64,000 bases of DNA from Microcella frigidaquae (lineage in GTDB: Bacteria > Actinomycetota > Actinomycetes > Actinomycetales > Microbacteriaceae): NCBI RefSeq assembly GCF_014200395.1, contig NZ_JACHBS010000001.1, positions 1,488,001 through 1,552,000 on the forward strand, given 5' to 3'. Of this stretch, positions 9,011-16,358 are shown one piece after another. The first letter of the stretch is position 1. Every line of letters begins with the position of its first letter. The notes under the pieces are model-generated. The model made no database searches, was not told the DNA's origin, and saw nothing but the letters and a program-made list of their open reading frames with translations. A program made the position numbers and the translations under genes.

Positions 9011-10773
9011 CGATGCCGGCCACTGCCGCGGTCACCGGTGACCGCCACTACGACGTCGTGGTCATCGGCTCGGGCTTCGGCGGTTCGGTGGCCGCCCTGC
9101 GCCTCGTCGAGAAGGGCTACTCGGTCGCGGTGCTCGAGGCGGGTCGCCGCTTCGCGGACGACGAGTTCGCCCGCACCTCGTGGAACCTGCGCACGTTCTT
9201 CTGGGCTCCCGCTCTCGGGCTGTTCGGCATCCAGCGCATCCACCTGCTGAGCGATGTCATGATCCTCGCCGGCGCGGGCGTCGGCGGGGGCTCGCTCGTC
9301 TACGCCAACACGCTGTACCGGCCGGCGAGCGACGCGTTCTTCCGCGACCGCCAGTGGGGGCACATCACCGAATGGAAGGCCGAGCTCGACGCCTACTACG
9401 ACCAGGCCTCGCGCATGCTCGGTGTCACGCTCAACCCCTCGATCACGCCGGCCGACGAGATCATGCAGAAGGTCGCCGCCGACATGGGCGTGCCCGACTC
9501 GTTCCATCTGACGCCCGTCGGCGTGCACTTCGGCGAGGGCGCGGGTGTCGAGAGCCCCGACCCGTACTTCGGGGGCATGGGCCCGGCGCGGCGCGGCTGC
9601 CTCGAGTGCGGCGAGTGCATGACGGGCTGCCGCCACAACGCGAAGAACACGCTCGTCAAGAACTACCTGCACCTCGCCGAGCGCGCGGGTGCCGAGGTGC
9701 ACGCGCTCACGACCGTGACGCGCCTCGAACCGCGCGGCAGCGCCGACGGCAGCGGCGGGTACGCGGTGACCACCCGCACCACGGGCAAGGGCCGGCGCAC
9801 CGAGACGGTCTGGACGGCCGACCAGGTGGTGGTGGCCGCGGGCGCCTGGGGCACCCAGCAGCTGCTGCACCGCATGAAGGCGGAGGGGCACCTTCCCGGG
9901 CTCTCCGACCGGCTGGGCGAGCTGACCCGCACGAACTCCGAGTCGTTGGGCGGAGCATCCACCGCCCTGCGTCACGCGCGCGGGGTCGACTTCACGCGCG
10001 GCGTGGCCATCACCTCGTCGATCCATCCTGATGAGCACACCCACGTCGAGCCCTGCCGCTACGGCCACGGCTCGAACGCGCTCGCGCTGCTCGCGACGCT
10101 CGCCGTGCCGGGCGGCGGCCGCACGCCGCGGTGGCTGCTCTGGCTCGGCCAGCTGCTGCGCCACCCCGCGCGCGTGGCCTCCATGGTGTTCGGCCTCGGC
10201 AGCTGGAGCCGCCGCACGATCGTCGGCCTCGTCATGCAGAACCGCGACAACTCGCTCACCGTGCGAGCACACCGCACGGTCTTCGGGCGCATCCGGCTGC
10301 GCTCGAGCCAGGGCCACGGCGAGCCGAACCCCACGTTCATCCCGCGGGCCAACGAGGCATACGCGAGCATGGCCGAGCACATGAACGGCTTCGCGCAGTC
10401 GGGCATCAGCGAGGTGTTCGACATCCCGATGACCGCGCACTTCCTCGGCGGCTGCCCAATCGGCGATTCGATCGAGACCGGGGTCGTCGACCCCTACCAC
10501 CGCGTGTACGGGCACGAGGGGCTGCACGTGGTCGACGGTGCGGCGATCTCGGCGAACCTCGGCGTCAACCCCTCGCTGACGATCACCGCGCAGGCGGAGC
10601 GCGCCTTCGCGCTCTGGCCGAATCGCGGCGATGCGGATGCCCGCCCTGCGCTCGGCGCCGCCTACACCCCGGTCGCCCCCGTGCCGCCGCGGTCGCCCGT
10701 CGTGCCGGCCGGCGCTCCCGGCGAGCTGCGCCTGCCGGTGTCGCTGGGGATGCCGCGAGTGCGACGCGCCTGA
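9007..10773 (+). CDS. GMC-family FAD oxidoreductase with a four-cysteine motif
   Basis: This 588-residue flavoprotein of the glucose-methanol-choline / cholesterol oxidase group probably oxidises an alcohol. The FAD-binding Rossmann motif is VVVIGSGFGGSVAA (residues 17-30). The second flavin signature is AGAGVGGGSLVYANTLY (about 88-104). The C-terminal signature runs from HFLGGCPIGD to GAAISANLGVNPSLTITAQAER. Unusually, residues 198-208 read CLECGECMTGC, a Cys-x2-Cys-x2-Cys-x3-Cys pattern like a 4Fe-4S ligand set. Start ATG 9007 overlaps the preceding stop; ATG 9013 is an alternative with AAAGGG at better spacing. The electron acceptor and substrate are unknown. Confidence 0.85.
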   Translation: MTMPATAAVTGDRHYDVVVIGSGFGGSVAALRLVEKGYSVAVLEAGRRFADDEFARTSWNLRTFFWAPALGLFGIQRIHLLSDVMILAGAGVGGGSLVYANTLYRPASDAFFRDRQWGHITEWKAELDAYYDQASRMLGVTLNPSITPADEIMQKVAADMGVPDSFHLTPVGVHFGEGAGVESPDPYFGGMGPARRGCLECGECMTGCRHNAKNTLVKNYLHLAERAGAEVHALTTVTRLEPRGSADGSGGYAVTTRTTGKGRRTETVWTADQVVVAAGAWGTQQLLHRMKAEGHLPGLSDRLGELTRTNSESLGGASTALRHARGVDFTRGVAITSSIHPDEHTHVEPCRYGHGSNALALLATLAVPGGGRTPRWLLWLGQLLRHPARVASMVFGLGSWSRRTIVGLVMQNRDNSLTVRAHRTVFGRIRLRSSQGHGEPNPTFIPRANEAYASMAEHMNGFAQSGISEVFDIPMTAHFLGGCPIGDSIETGVVDPYHRVYGHEGLHVVDGAAISANLGVNPSLTITAQAERAFALWPNRGDADARPALGAAYTPVAPVPPRSPVVPAGAPGELRLPVSLGMPRVRRA

Positions 10774-10781
10774 CCCCTGCT

Positions 10782-10807
10782 CGTTTGGCCCAGATCTGGG
10801 CCAAACG
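10782..10807. terminator. 26-bp perfect palindrome between convergent genes
   Basis: A perfect 26-bp palindrome (centre AGATCT) lies between the GMC gene (plus) and copA (minus), where a shared terminator is expected. A partial, imperfect copy of the same core (GTTTGGGCCAGATCTG) lies at about 10833-10849, so the element may also be a small palindromic repeat family. Confidence 0.6.
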
Positions 10808-10864
10808 GGCTTCTGGACGCGTGCATTGCGCCCGTTTGGGCCAGATCTGCGCCCCGGCGCGCGA

Positions 10865-13162
10865 CTAGCGCGGTGCGGGGCGGAAGCCGCGCAGCCGCAA
10901 CGAGTTCGTCACCACGAACACGCTCGAGAACGCCATCGCGAGCCCGGCGAGCAGCGGGTTGAGCAGACCGAGCATCGCGACGGGGATCGCCGCCACGTTG
11001 TAGCCGAACGCCCAGAACAGGTTGCCGATGATCGTCCGCAGCGTGCGGCGCGCGAGCCGGATCGCGTCGGCGACGACGAGCAGGTCGCCGCTCACCACGG
11101 TGAGGTCGCTGGCCGCCATGGCCGCATCGGTGCCGCCGCCCATCGCGATGCCGAGGTCGGCCGCGGCGAGCGCGGCGGCGTCGTTGACACCGTCGCCGAC
11201 CATCGCGACCACGTGCCCCGCGGCCTGCAGCTCGCGGATCACCTCGAGCTTGCCGGCGGGAGTCACCGCCGCGTAGACCTCGTCGATGCCGAGCTGGGCA
11301 GCCACCGACGCTGCGGCGCCCTCGTTGTCGCCCGTGAGCAGCACGGGGTCGAGACCGAGCGCCCGGAAGCGCGCGATCGCTTCGGCCGAGGAGGGCTTGA
11401 GCGTGTCGGCGAGCACGACGACCCCGGCGACCGCCCCGTCGATCGCGACGACCACGGCGGTGCCGCCCTCGCCTTCGAACCGCTCGACGAGCTCGGCGGC
11501 GGGCGTCGCGGCCACGTCGATCGCCCACTCGTCGCGCAGCCAGCTGGCGCGGCCGATCGCCAGCGCGTGACCCTCGACGACCGCGGTGACGCCGGCGCCC
11601 GCGTGGGCGCGGAACTCCTCGGCCGCAGGAAGGGCATCGAGGCCGGTCGCGCGGGCGTGGTCGACGATCGCCCGGGCGAGCGGATGCTCCGACCCGTCCT
11701 CCGCGGCCGCGGCCAGAGCCAGCATCCGCGCGCCATCGACCTGTCCGACCGTCTTGACGGCGGTCACGGCCAGCTGCCCGGTCGTGACCGTGCCGGTCTT
11801 GTCGAGCACGATGGTGTCGATGCGGCGCGTGCTCTCGAGCACCTGCGGACCGCGGATGAGGATGCCCAGCTGCGAGCCGCGCCCCGTGCCGACGAGCAGC
11901 GCGGTCGGGGTCGCGAGCCCGAGCGCGCACGGGCACGCGATGATGAGCGTCGCGACGGCCGCGGTGAACGCGAGCTCGATCGAGCCATCGAGCAGCAGCC
12001 AGCCGACGAGCGTCAGCAGCGACAGCACGAAGACGATCGGCACGAAGACTCCCGACACCCGATCGGCGAGGCGCTGCACCTCGGCCTTGCCGGTCTGGGC
12101 CTCCTCGACGAGCCGGGCCATACGGGCGAGCTCGGTGTCGGCGCCGACGCGCGATGCCTCGACGACGATGCGGCCGGAGACGTTGATGGTGCCGCCGACG
12201 ACCCGGCTGTCGAGTTCGACGTCGACGGGCACGCTCTCACCGGTCAGCAGCGAGGCGTCGACGCTCGAGGCGCCCTCCACGACGACGCCGTCGGTCGCGA
12301 TGGTCTCGCCAGGCCGGACGACGAAGCGGTCGTTGGGCTGCAGCGCCGAGACGGGCACGCGCACCTCGACGCCGTCGCGGAGCACGGCCGCGTCCTTCGC
12401 GGCGAGAGTCAGAAGGGCGTCGAGCGCCTCGCGCGAGGAGCGTTTGGCCCGGGCTTCGAGGTATCGCCCGAGCAGGATGAACACGGTGACGGCGGCGGCG
12501 ACCTCGAGGTAGATCTCGTGGGCGCCCTCCTCCGGCCGGCCGAGCAGCTGGAGCGTCATGGTCATTCCGGGCATGCCGGCCTCGCCGAAGAAGAGGGCGT
12601 ACAGGCTCCACACGTACGCGGCGGTGACTCCCACCGAGATCAGGGTGTCCATCGTCGTGGTGAGGTGACGCGCGCCGCGCAGGGCCGCGCGGTGGAAGGG
12701 CCATGCCCCCCAGACGGCGACGGGCGATGCGAGGGTGAGGGCGAGCCACTGCCAGTTGGTGAACTGCAGCGCGGGCACCATCGACAGCACGAGCACGGGC
12801 AGGGTGAGTGCCGCCGAGGTGACCAGGCGCTGGCGCAGCGGAGCCAGCTCGTCGGCGGGCTGCGGCGCCGCATCCGTCACCGCGCCGTCGGTGCCCAGCG
12901 GCGCCGGGCGGGGAGGAGCCACGAGGGCCGCGCCGTACCCCGCCTTCTCGACCGCGGCGATGAGGGCATCGACATCGAGGGGTGCGCCGTCGAGCGGGCC
13001 GCCCTCGACCGCGCGCACGGTCGCCTTCTCGGTCGCGTAGTTGACGGTCGCCTGGATGCCCGCGACCTTGTTGAGGCTGCGCTCGATGCGGTTCGCGCAC
13101 GAGGCGCAGGTCATGCCCGTGAGCTCGAGCTGCAGGTCGGGCGCGGGAGCGGTGGTGGACAT
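10865..13162 (-). CDS. copA: Copper-exporting P1B-type ATPase
   Basis: This 765-residue heavy-metal P-type ATPase pumps Cu(I) out of the cytoplasm. Residues 16-22 (GMTCASC) belong to an N-terminal HMA metal-binding domain. Next come the membrane helices, the actuator motif TGES, the intramembrane CPC metal site (CPCALGLATP), the phosphorylation site DKTGTVT, the ATP-binding SEHPLARAI, and the hinge GDGVNDAAALAAADLGIAMG. The CPC with downstream YN and MxxS-type residues (FGYNVAAIPVAMLG, FSSVFVVTNSLRL) fits a Cu(I)-specific subgroup. It lies 53 bases downstream of the DUF305 lipoprotein gene and probably shares its CsoR-like controlled promoter. Confidence 0.95.
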   Translation of the reverse strand: MSTTAPAPDLQLELTGMTCASCANRIERSLNKVAGIQATVNYATEKATVRAVEGGPLDGAPLDVDALIAAVEKAGYGAALVAPPRPAPLGTDGAVTDAAPQPADELAPLRQRLVTSAALTLPVLVLSMVPALQFTNWQWLALTLASPVAVWGAWPFHRAALRGARHLTTTMDTLISVGVTAAYVWSLYALFFGEAGMPGMTMTLQLLGRPEEGAHEIYLEVAAAVTVFILLGRYLEARAKRSSREALDALLTLAAKDAAVLRDGVEVRVPVSALQPNDRFVVRPGETIATDGVVVEGASSVDASLLTGESVPVDVELDSRVVGGTINVSGRIVVEASRVGADTELARMARLVEEAQTGKAEVQRLADRVSGVFVPIVFVLSLLTLVGWLLLDGSIELAFTAAVATLIIACPCALGLATPTALLVGTGRGSQLGILIRGPQVLESTRRIDTIVLDKTGTVTTGQLAVTAVKTVGQVDGARMLALAAAAEDGSEHPLARAIVDHARATGLDALPAAEEFRAHAGAGVTAVVEGHALAIGRASWLRDEWAIDVAATPAAELVERFEGEGGTAVVVAIDGAVAGVVVLADTLKPSSAEAIARFRALGLDPVLLTGDNEGAAASVAAQLGIDEVYAAVTPAGKLEVIRELQAAGHVVAMVGDGVNDAAALAAADLGIAMGGGTDAAMAASDLTVVSGDLLVVADAIRLARRTLRTIIGNLFWAFGYNVAAIPVAMLGLLNPLLAGLAMAFSSVFVVTNSLRLRGFRPAPR

Positions 13163-13215
13163 GCCGTCGGTCTCCGTGGTCGGTCGATGGTGCTCAGATG
13201 GTGGGGCTCGGTCGA

Positions 13216-13809
13216 TCAGCGCGCGGCGAGCAGGTCGCGCATGAGGTCGATCTCGGCCTGCTGGGTCACGATGATCGTGTCGGCCAGTTCGCGCACGGCG
13301 GCGTTCTCGCCGTCGTCGATGACGTCGTCGGCCATGTCGATGGCCCCCTCGTGGTGCTCGATCATGCCCTCGAGGAAGAGGCGCGTGGCCTCCTCGCCCT
13401 CCGCATCATCGAGACGCTGCAGCTCCTCCTCCGAGAGCATGCCGTCCATGCCCCCGTGACCGCCGTGGCCACCGGGCATCGCGGGCATACCCCAGTCGTC
13501 GAGCCACTGCTCCATCTGCTCGATCTCCGGCCCCTGCGCCGCCATGATCTGCGTGGCGAGCGTGACGACGGCCGGATCGACGCCCGGGGTGTCGAGCACG
13601 AGATCGGCCATCTCGATGGCCTGCTCGTGGTGCGGGATCATCATCTGCACGAACATCACGTCGGCGGCATTGACGTCCTCCGGCAGGTCACCGGAACCAT
13701 GCATGCCGCCCGACGTGATCGTGACGCACCCGGTCAGGATGAGGGTGGCGGCGCTCAGGGCTGCGACCACCGTCGTTCGACGGCCAGGCCGCGGGCTTGC
13801 GATGATCAT
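13216..13809 (-). CDS. DUF305 lipoprotein of the copper locus
   Basis: This 197-residue protein starts at ATG 13809, which has GAGGA seven or eight bases upstream and opens a lipoprotein signal peptide with lipobox LTGC. An upstream in-frame ATG would read through the operator, so it was not used. The mature part is a DUF305 (ferritin-like helical) domain with the paired His motifs MMIPHHEQA and MIEHHEGA. A Met/His/Gly-rich loop between them (GMPAMPGGHGGHGGMDGM) looks metal-binding. DUF305 proteins often sit beside copper exporters, and this one precedes copA in the same direction. Its exact reaction is not known; extracytoplasmic copper binding is the natural inference. Confidence 0.85.
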   Translation of the reverse strand: MIIASPRPGRRTTVVAALSAATLILTGCVTITSGGMHGSGDLPEDVNAADVMFVQMMIPHHEQAIEMADLVLDTPGVDPAVVTLATQIMAAQGPEIEQMEQWLDDWGMPAMPGGHGGHGGMDGMLSEEELQRLDDAEGEEATRLFLEGMIEHHEGAIDMADDVIDDGENAAVRELADTIIVTQQAEIDLMRDLLAAR

Positions 13810-13821
13810 GCTGCGATCCTC

Positions 13822-13842
13822 ACATACCCCCCCTGGGTATGT
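13822..13842 (-). promoter_or_regulatory. CsoR-like copper operator and promoter of DUF305-copA
   Basis: A perfect inverted repeat ACATACCC-CCCCT-GGGTATGT lies just upstream of the DUF305 start. On the minus strand a TTGACA -35 hexamer (13845-13840) overlaps its edge, and the operator fills the -35/-10 spacer. The TACCC...GGGTA form matches CsoR-family copper repressor operators. The csoR gene itself is not in the window. Confidence 0.7.
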
Positions 13843-13890
13843 CAAGAGCGAAAAGGAAGGGGCGCAGCAGGCAGCCGCGCCCCCGCCCGT

Positions 13891-13940
13891 GCTCAGCTCA
13901 GCTCAGCTCAGCTCAGCTCAGCTCAGCTCAGCTCAGCTCA
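13891..13940. repeat. GCTCA pentanucleotide tandem repeat, 10 copies
   Basis: Ten perfect, uninterrupted copies of GCTCA fill exactly 50 bases. The first unit on the minus strand contains the TGA stop codon of the HMA-domain gene, so the repeat starts at the gene's end and extends into the gap before the DUF305 operator. A tract like this could change in copy number by slippage. Confidence 0.95.
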
Positions 13941-14336
13941 GGCCAGCTGGTAGCCGGCCTCCTCGACGGCGGCGCGCACGGCCTCGGTGTCGACCGGGCC
14001 GTCCGCGTGCACGGTGACGCGCGAGGCGCCGCCCTTCTTCAGCACGACGTCGACGCTCTGCACGCCGGCGATCGCGCCGACCTCCTCCGTGACACTCGCG
14101 ACGCAGTGCCCGCAGGTCATGCCGGTGACGAGGAACTCAGTGCCCGCATCCGTCGACGGGGCGGCCGCGACGTGCTCACCGATCGGATCGGTGACGACCC
14201 GGTCGTGGGGAATGCGCTCGGTGGCGGCGCCGGAGCTGCACATGCACGCTCCGCCCCCGCCGCAGCAGCCGCCCGCGGAATCCACAGCGCCGAGGGGCGC
14301 GCCGGTGAGAAGGTCGAGTCGGTTCGTCGTCTCCAT
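13938..14336 (-). CDS. Cys-rich heavy-metal-associated (HMA) domain protein, probable copper chaperone
   Basis: This 132-residue protein has a C-terminal HMA domain of ferredoxin-like fold with metal site GMTCGHC and the family end EEAGYQLA, as in CopZ chaperones. It differs from plain CopZ in a 65-residue N-terminal extension with a cysteine cluster (GGCCGGGGACMCSSG), which could be a second metal site. Start ATG 14336 was chosen; GTG 14342 two codons upstream is possible. No Shine-Dalgarno is visible, and a TAGCAT -10 element stands about seven bases before the start, so the message may be leaderless. A second CsoR-like palindrome overlaps this promoter. Its likely job is to bind Cu(I) and pass it to CopA. 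Confidence 0.85.
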   Translation of the reverse strand: METTNRLDLLTGAPLGAVDSAGGCCGGGGACMCSSGAATERIPHDRVVTDPIGEHVAAAPSTDAGTEFLVTGMTCGHCVASVTEEVGAIAGVQSVDVVLKKGGASRVTVHADGPVDTEAVRAAVEEAGYQLA

Positions 14337-14343
14337 GGCCACG

Positions 14344-14369
14344 ATGCTATCAAACCCCCCGGGGGTACC
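14344..14369 (-). promoter_or_regulatory. CsoR-like palindrome and -10 element before the HMA gene
   Basis: On the minus strand a GGTACCCCC / GGGGGT near-palindrome (about 14354-14369) lies 17 bases or less upstream of TAGCAT (14349-14344). Transcription would start almost at the coding start. This is the second of two similar C-tract/G-tract palindromes in the copper locus. Confidence 0.55.
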
Positions 14370-14385
14370 ACCCCGTGCCGGAGAG

Positions 14386-16140
14386 CTAACCGCGCTCGCG
14401 CGGACGGCGCCCCGGCCGGCCGCGGTCGGGCTGGATCTCGATGAGCTTGCCGCTGATGCGCGTGCCGGCCAGCTTCTTCAGAACGGCAGGCGACAGGTCG
14501 GCGGGCAGCTCCACGATCGAGAAGTCCGAGAGAATCTGGATCGCGCCGAAGTCGTCGCGGCCGAGCCCGCCCTCATTGGCGATCGCGCCGACGATCTGGC
14601 GCGGCTCGACGCGGTGCCGCCGGCCGACCTCGATGCGGTACTTCGCGAACGAGCCGGAGTCGCGGCGCGGACGACGCTCGCCGCGAGCATCATCGCCCGA
14701 TGCGCCGCGGCTCGCGCCGCCGTCGCGGTCGGAGCGGGCATCCCGCGCCCGTCGCTCGTCAGCGCGCGCGGCGCGCTCCTCCTCTTCGGAGAGCAGCAGC
14801 GGGGTGTCGCCCTGCGCCACGAGCGCGAGCGCCGCGGCGACATCGAGCTCGGCCACGTCGTGGTGCTCGACGTAGTGGGCGACGATGTCGCGGAACTCGG
14901 CGATGCGCTCGGCCTGCCCGAGGGCGGCCGTGATCGCATCGTCGAAGCGGGCGAGGCGCGTGGTGTTGATGTCCTCCACGCTCGGCAGACGCATCTCGGT
15001 GAGGGGCTGGCGGGTCGCCTTCTCGATCGCGTCGAGCAGTCGGCGCTCGCGCGGGGTGATGAAGCTGATGGCCGCACCTGAGCGACCCGCCCGGCCCGTG
15101 CGGCCGATGCGGTGCACGTACGACTCGGTGTCGACGGGGATGTCGAAGTTGACGACGTGGCTGATGCGATCGACGTCAAGCCCACGCGCGGCGACGTCGG
15201 TCGCGACGAGGATGTCGAGCTTGCCCGCCTTCAGCTGGTTGACCGTGCGCTCGCGCTGCGCCTGCGCGACGTCGCCGCTGATCGCCGCGGCCGAGTAGCC
15301 GCGGGCCCGCAGCTTCTCGGCGAGCGCCTCGGTCTCGTTCTTGGTGCGCACGAACACGATGAGGCCGTCGAAGTTCTCGACCTCGAGAATGCGCGTCAGA
15401 GCATCGACCTTCTGTGCATAGGACACCACGAGGTAGCGCTGGGTCGTGTTCGCCGAGGTCGTCGTGGTGGTCTTCACCGTGATCTCCTCCGCGTCGCGGA
15501 GGTGCTGCTGCGCGATGCGGCGGATCGCCGGCGGCATGGTCGCCGAGAACAGGGCGACCTGCTTGTCGACCGGGGTCTCGGCGAGGATCGTCTCGACGTC
15601 CTCCGCGAAGCCCATCTTGAGCATCTCGTCGGCCTCGTCGAGCACGAGGTACTTGAGGGCGCTCAGGTCGAGCGTGCCCTTCGCGAGGTGATCCATGATG
15701 CGGCCGGGCGTGCCGACGACGACGTGCACGCCGCGGCGCAGCGCCGAGAGCTGCACGCCGTAGGCCTGCCCGCCGTACACCGGCAGCACGTGCACCCCGC
15801 GCAGGTGGGCGGCGTACTTCTCGAACGCCTCGCACACCTGCAGGGCGAGCTCGCGCGTGGGTGCGAGCACGAGGGCCTGCGGGGTCTTCTGCGTCGCATC
15901 CAGTCGGTCGACGATCGGCAGGGCGAACGCGGCAGTCTTGCCTGTGCCCGTCTGGGCGAGGCCGACGACGTCGCGGCCGGCGAGCAGGGTCGGAATCGTC
16001 GCGGCCTGGATCGCCGACGGCGTCTCGTAGCCGACGTCGCGCAGCGCCTTGAGGACGGCATCGCCGAGCCCGAGGTCGGCGAAGGTGAGGGTGGGGGTCG
16101 CGTCGGCGTCGGCCGACGGGGCTGCATCGGGCGACGTCAT
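14386..16140 (-). CDS. DEAD-box ATP-dependent RNA helicase (CsdA/DeaD-like)
   Basis: This 584-residue RNA helicase has all core motifs: Q motif (FADLGL...TPSAIQ, about 20-45), Walker A AQTGTGKT (62-69), PTREL, TPGR, DEAD (168-171), SAT (199-201), and HRIGRTGRAGRSG in the second RecA domain. Residues about 430-490 are a charged linker (Glu/Arg/Asp-rich). The C-terminus (FAKYRIEVGRRHRVEPRQIVGAIANEGGLG) is a DbpA/CsdA-type RNA-binding domain, followed by a basic RGRPGRRPRERG tail. Enzymes of this type unwind structured RNA in ribosome assembly, mRNA decay and cold adaptation. It stands alone, divergent from the carotenoid genes. Confidence 0.93.
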   Translation of the reverse strand: MTSPDAAPSADADATPTLTFADLGLGDAVLKALRDVGYETPSAIQAATIPTLLAGRDVVGLAQTGTGKTAAFALPIVDRLDATQKTPQALVLAPTRELALQVCEAFEKYAAHLRGVHVLPVYGGQAYGVQLSALRRGVHVVVGTPGRIMDHLAKGTLDLSALKYLVLDEADEMLKMGFAEDVETILAETPVDKQVALFSATMPPAIRRIAQQHLRDAEEITVKTTTTTSANTTQRYLVVSYAQKVDALTRILEVENFDGLIVFVRTKNETEALAEKLRARGYSAAAISGDVAQAQRERTVNQLKAGKLDILVATDVAARGLDVDRISHVVNFDIPVDTESYVHRIGRTGRAGRSGAAISFITPRERRLLDAIEKATRQPLTEMRLPSVEDINTTRLARFDDAITAALGQAERIAEFRDIVAHYVEHHDVAELDVAAALALVAQGDTPLLLSEEEERAARADERRARDARSDRDGGASRGASGDDARGERRPRRDSGSFAKYRIEVGRRHRVEPRQIVGAIANEGGLGRDDFGAIQILSDFSIVELPADLSPAVLKKLAGTRISGKLIEIQPDRGRPGRRPRERG

Positions 16141-16173
16141 GCGTCAACGGTACCGCCGCAACCCCTGCGCCGG

Positions 16174-16221
16174 CCTTGCGCCTCCCCTGCGCTGCCCCCT
16201 GCGCCTCCCCCTGCGCCTCGG
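16174..16221. repeat. 12-bp degenerate tandem repeat, 4 copies
   Basis: Four head-to-tail 12-base units of the form CCTGCGCCTCCC (with small changes) lie in the 218-base gap between the helicase gene and the lycopene cyclase gene. No function is apparent. Confidence 0.75.
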
Positions 16222-16358
16222 TGATCGAGCACGGCGAGCATGGATGCGCCACCCAGGTTCTCCGCAGGCGATGGGCGGTGGGGCTCCAGGCGGCGCGCTT
16301 AGCGTCAGCGGGTCGGGGCCCCTCCCCGCCGCCCCCGTCCCCCGCCGTGGAGTCGCCG

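Noticed and set aside
10631..13459. Long open frame on the plus strand across copA
   Set aside because: It is antisense to a fully supported P-type ATPase and has shadow-frame composition (runs of Arg, Gly, Asp, His).
13810..13845. Longer N-terminus for the DUF305 protein from 13845
   Set aside because: It would translate through the CsoR-like operator and place twelve polar residues before the lipoprotein signal peptide.
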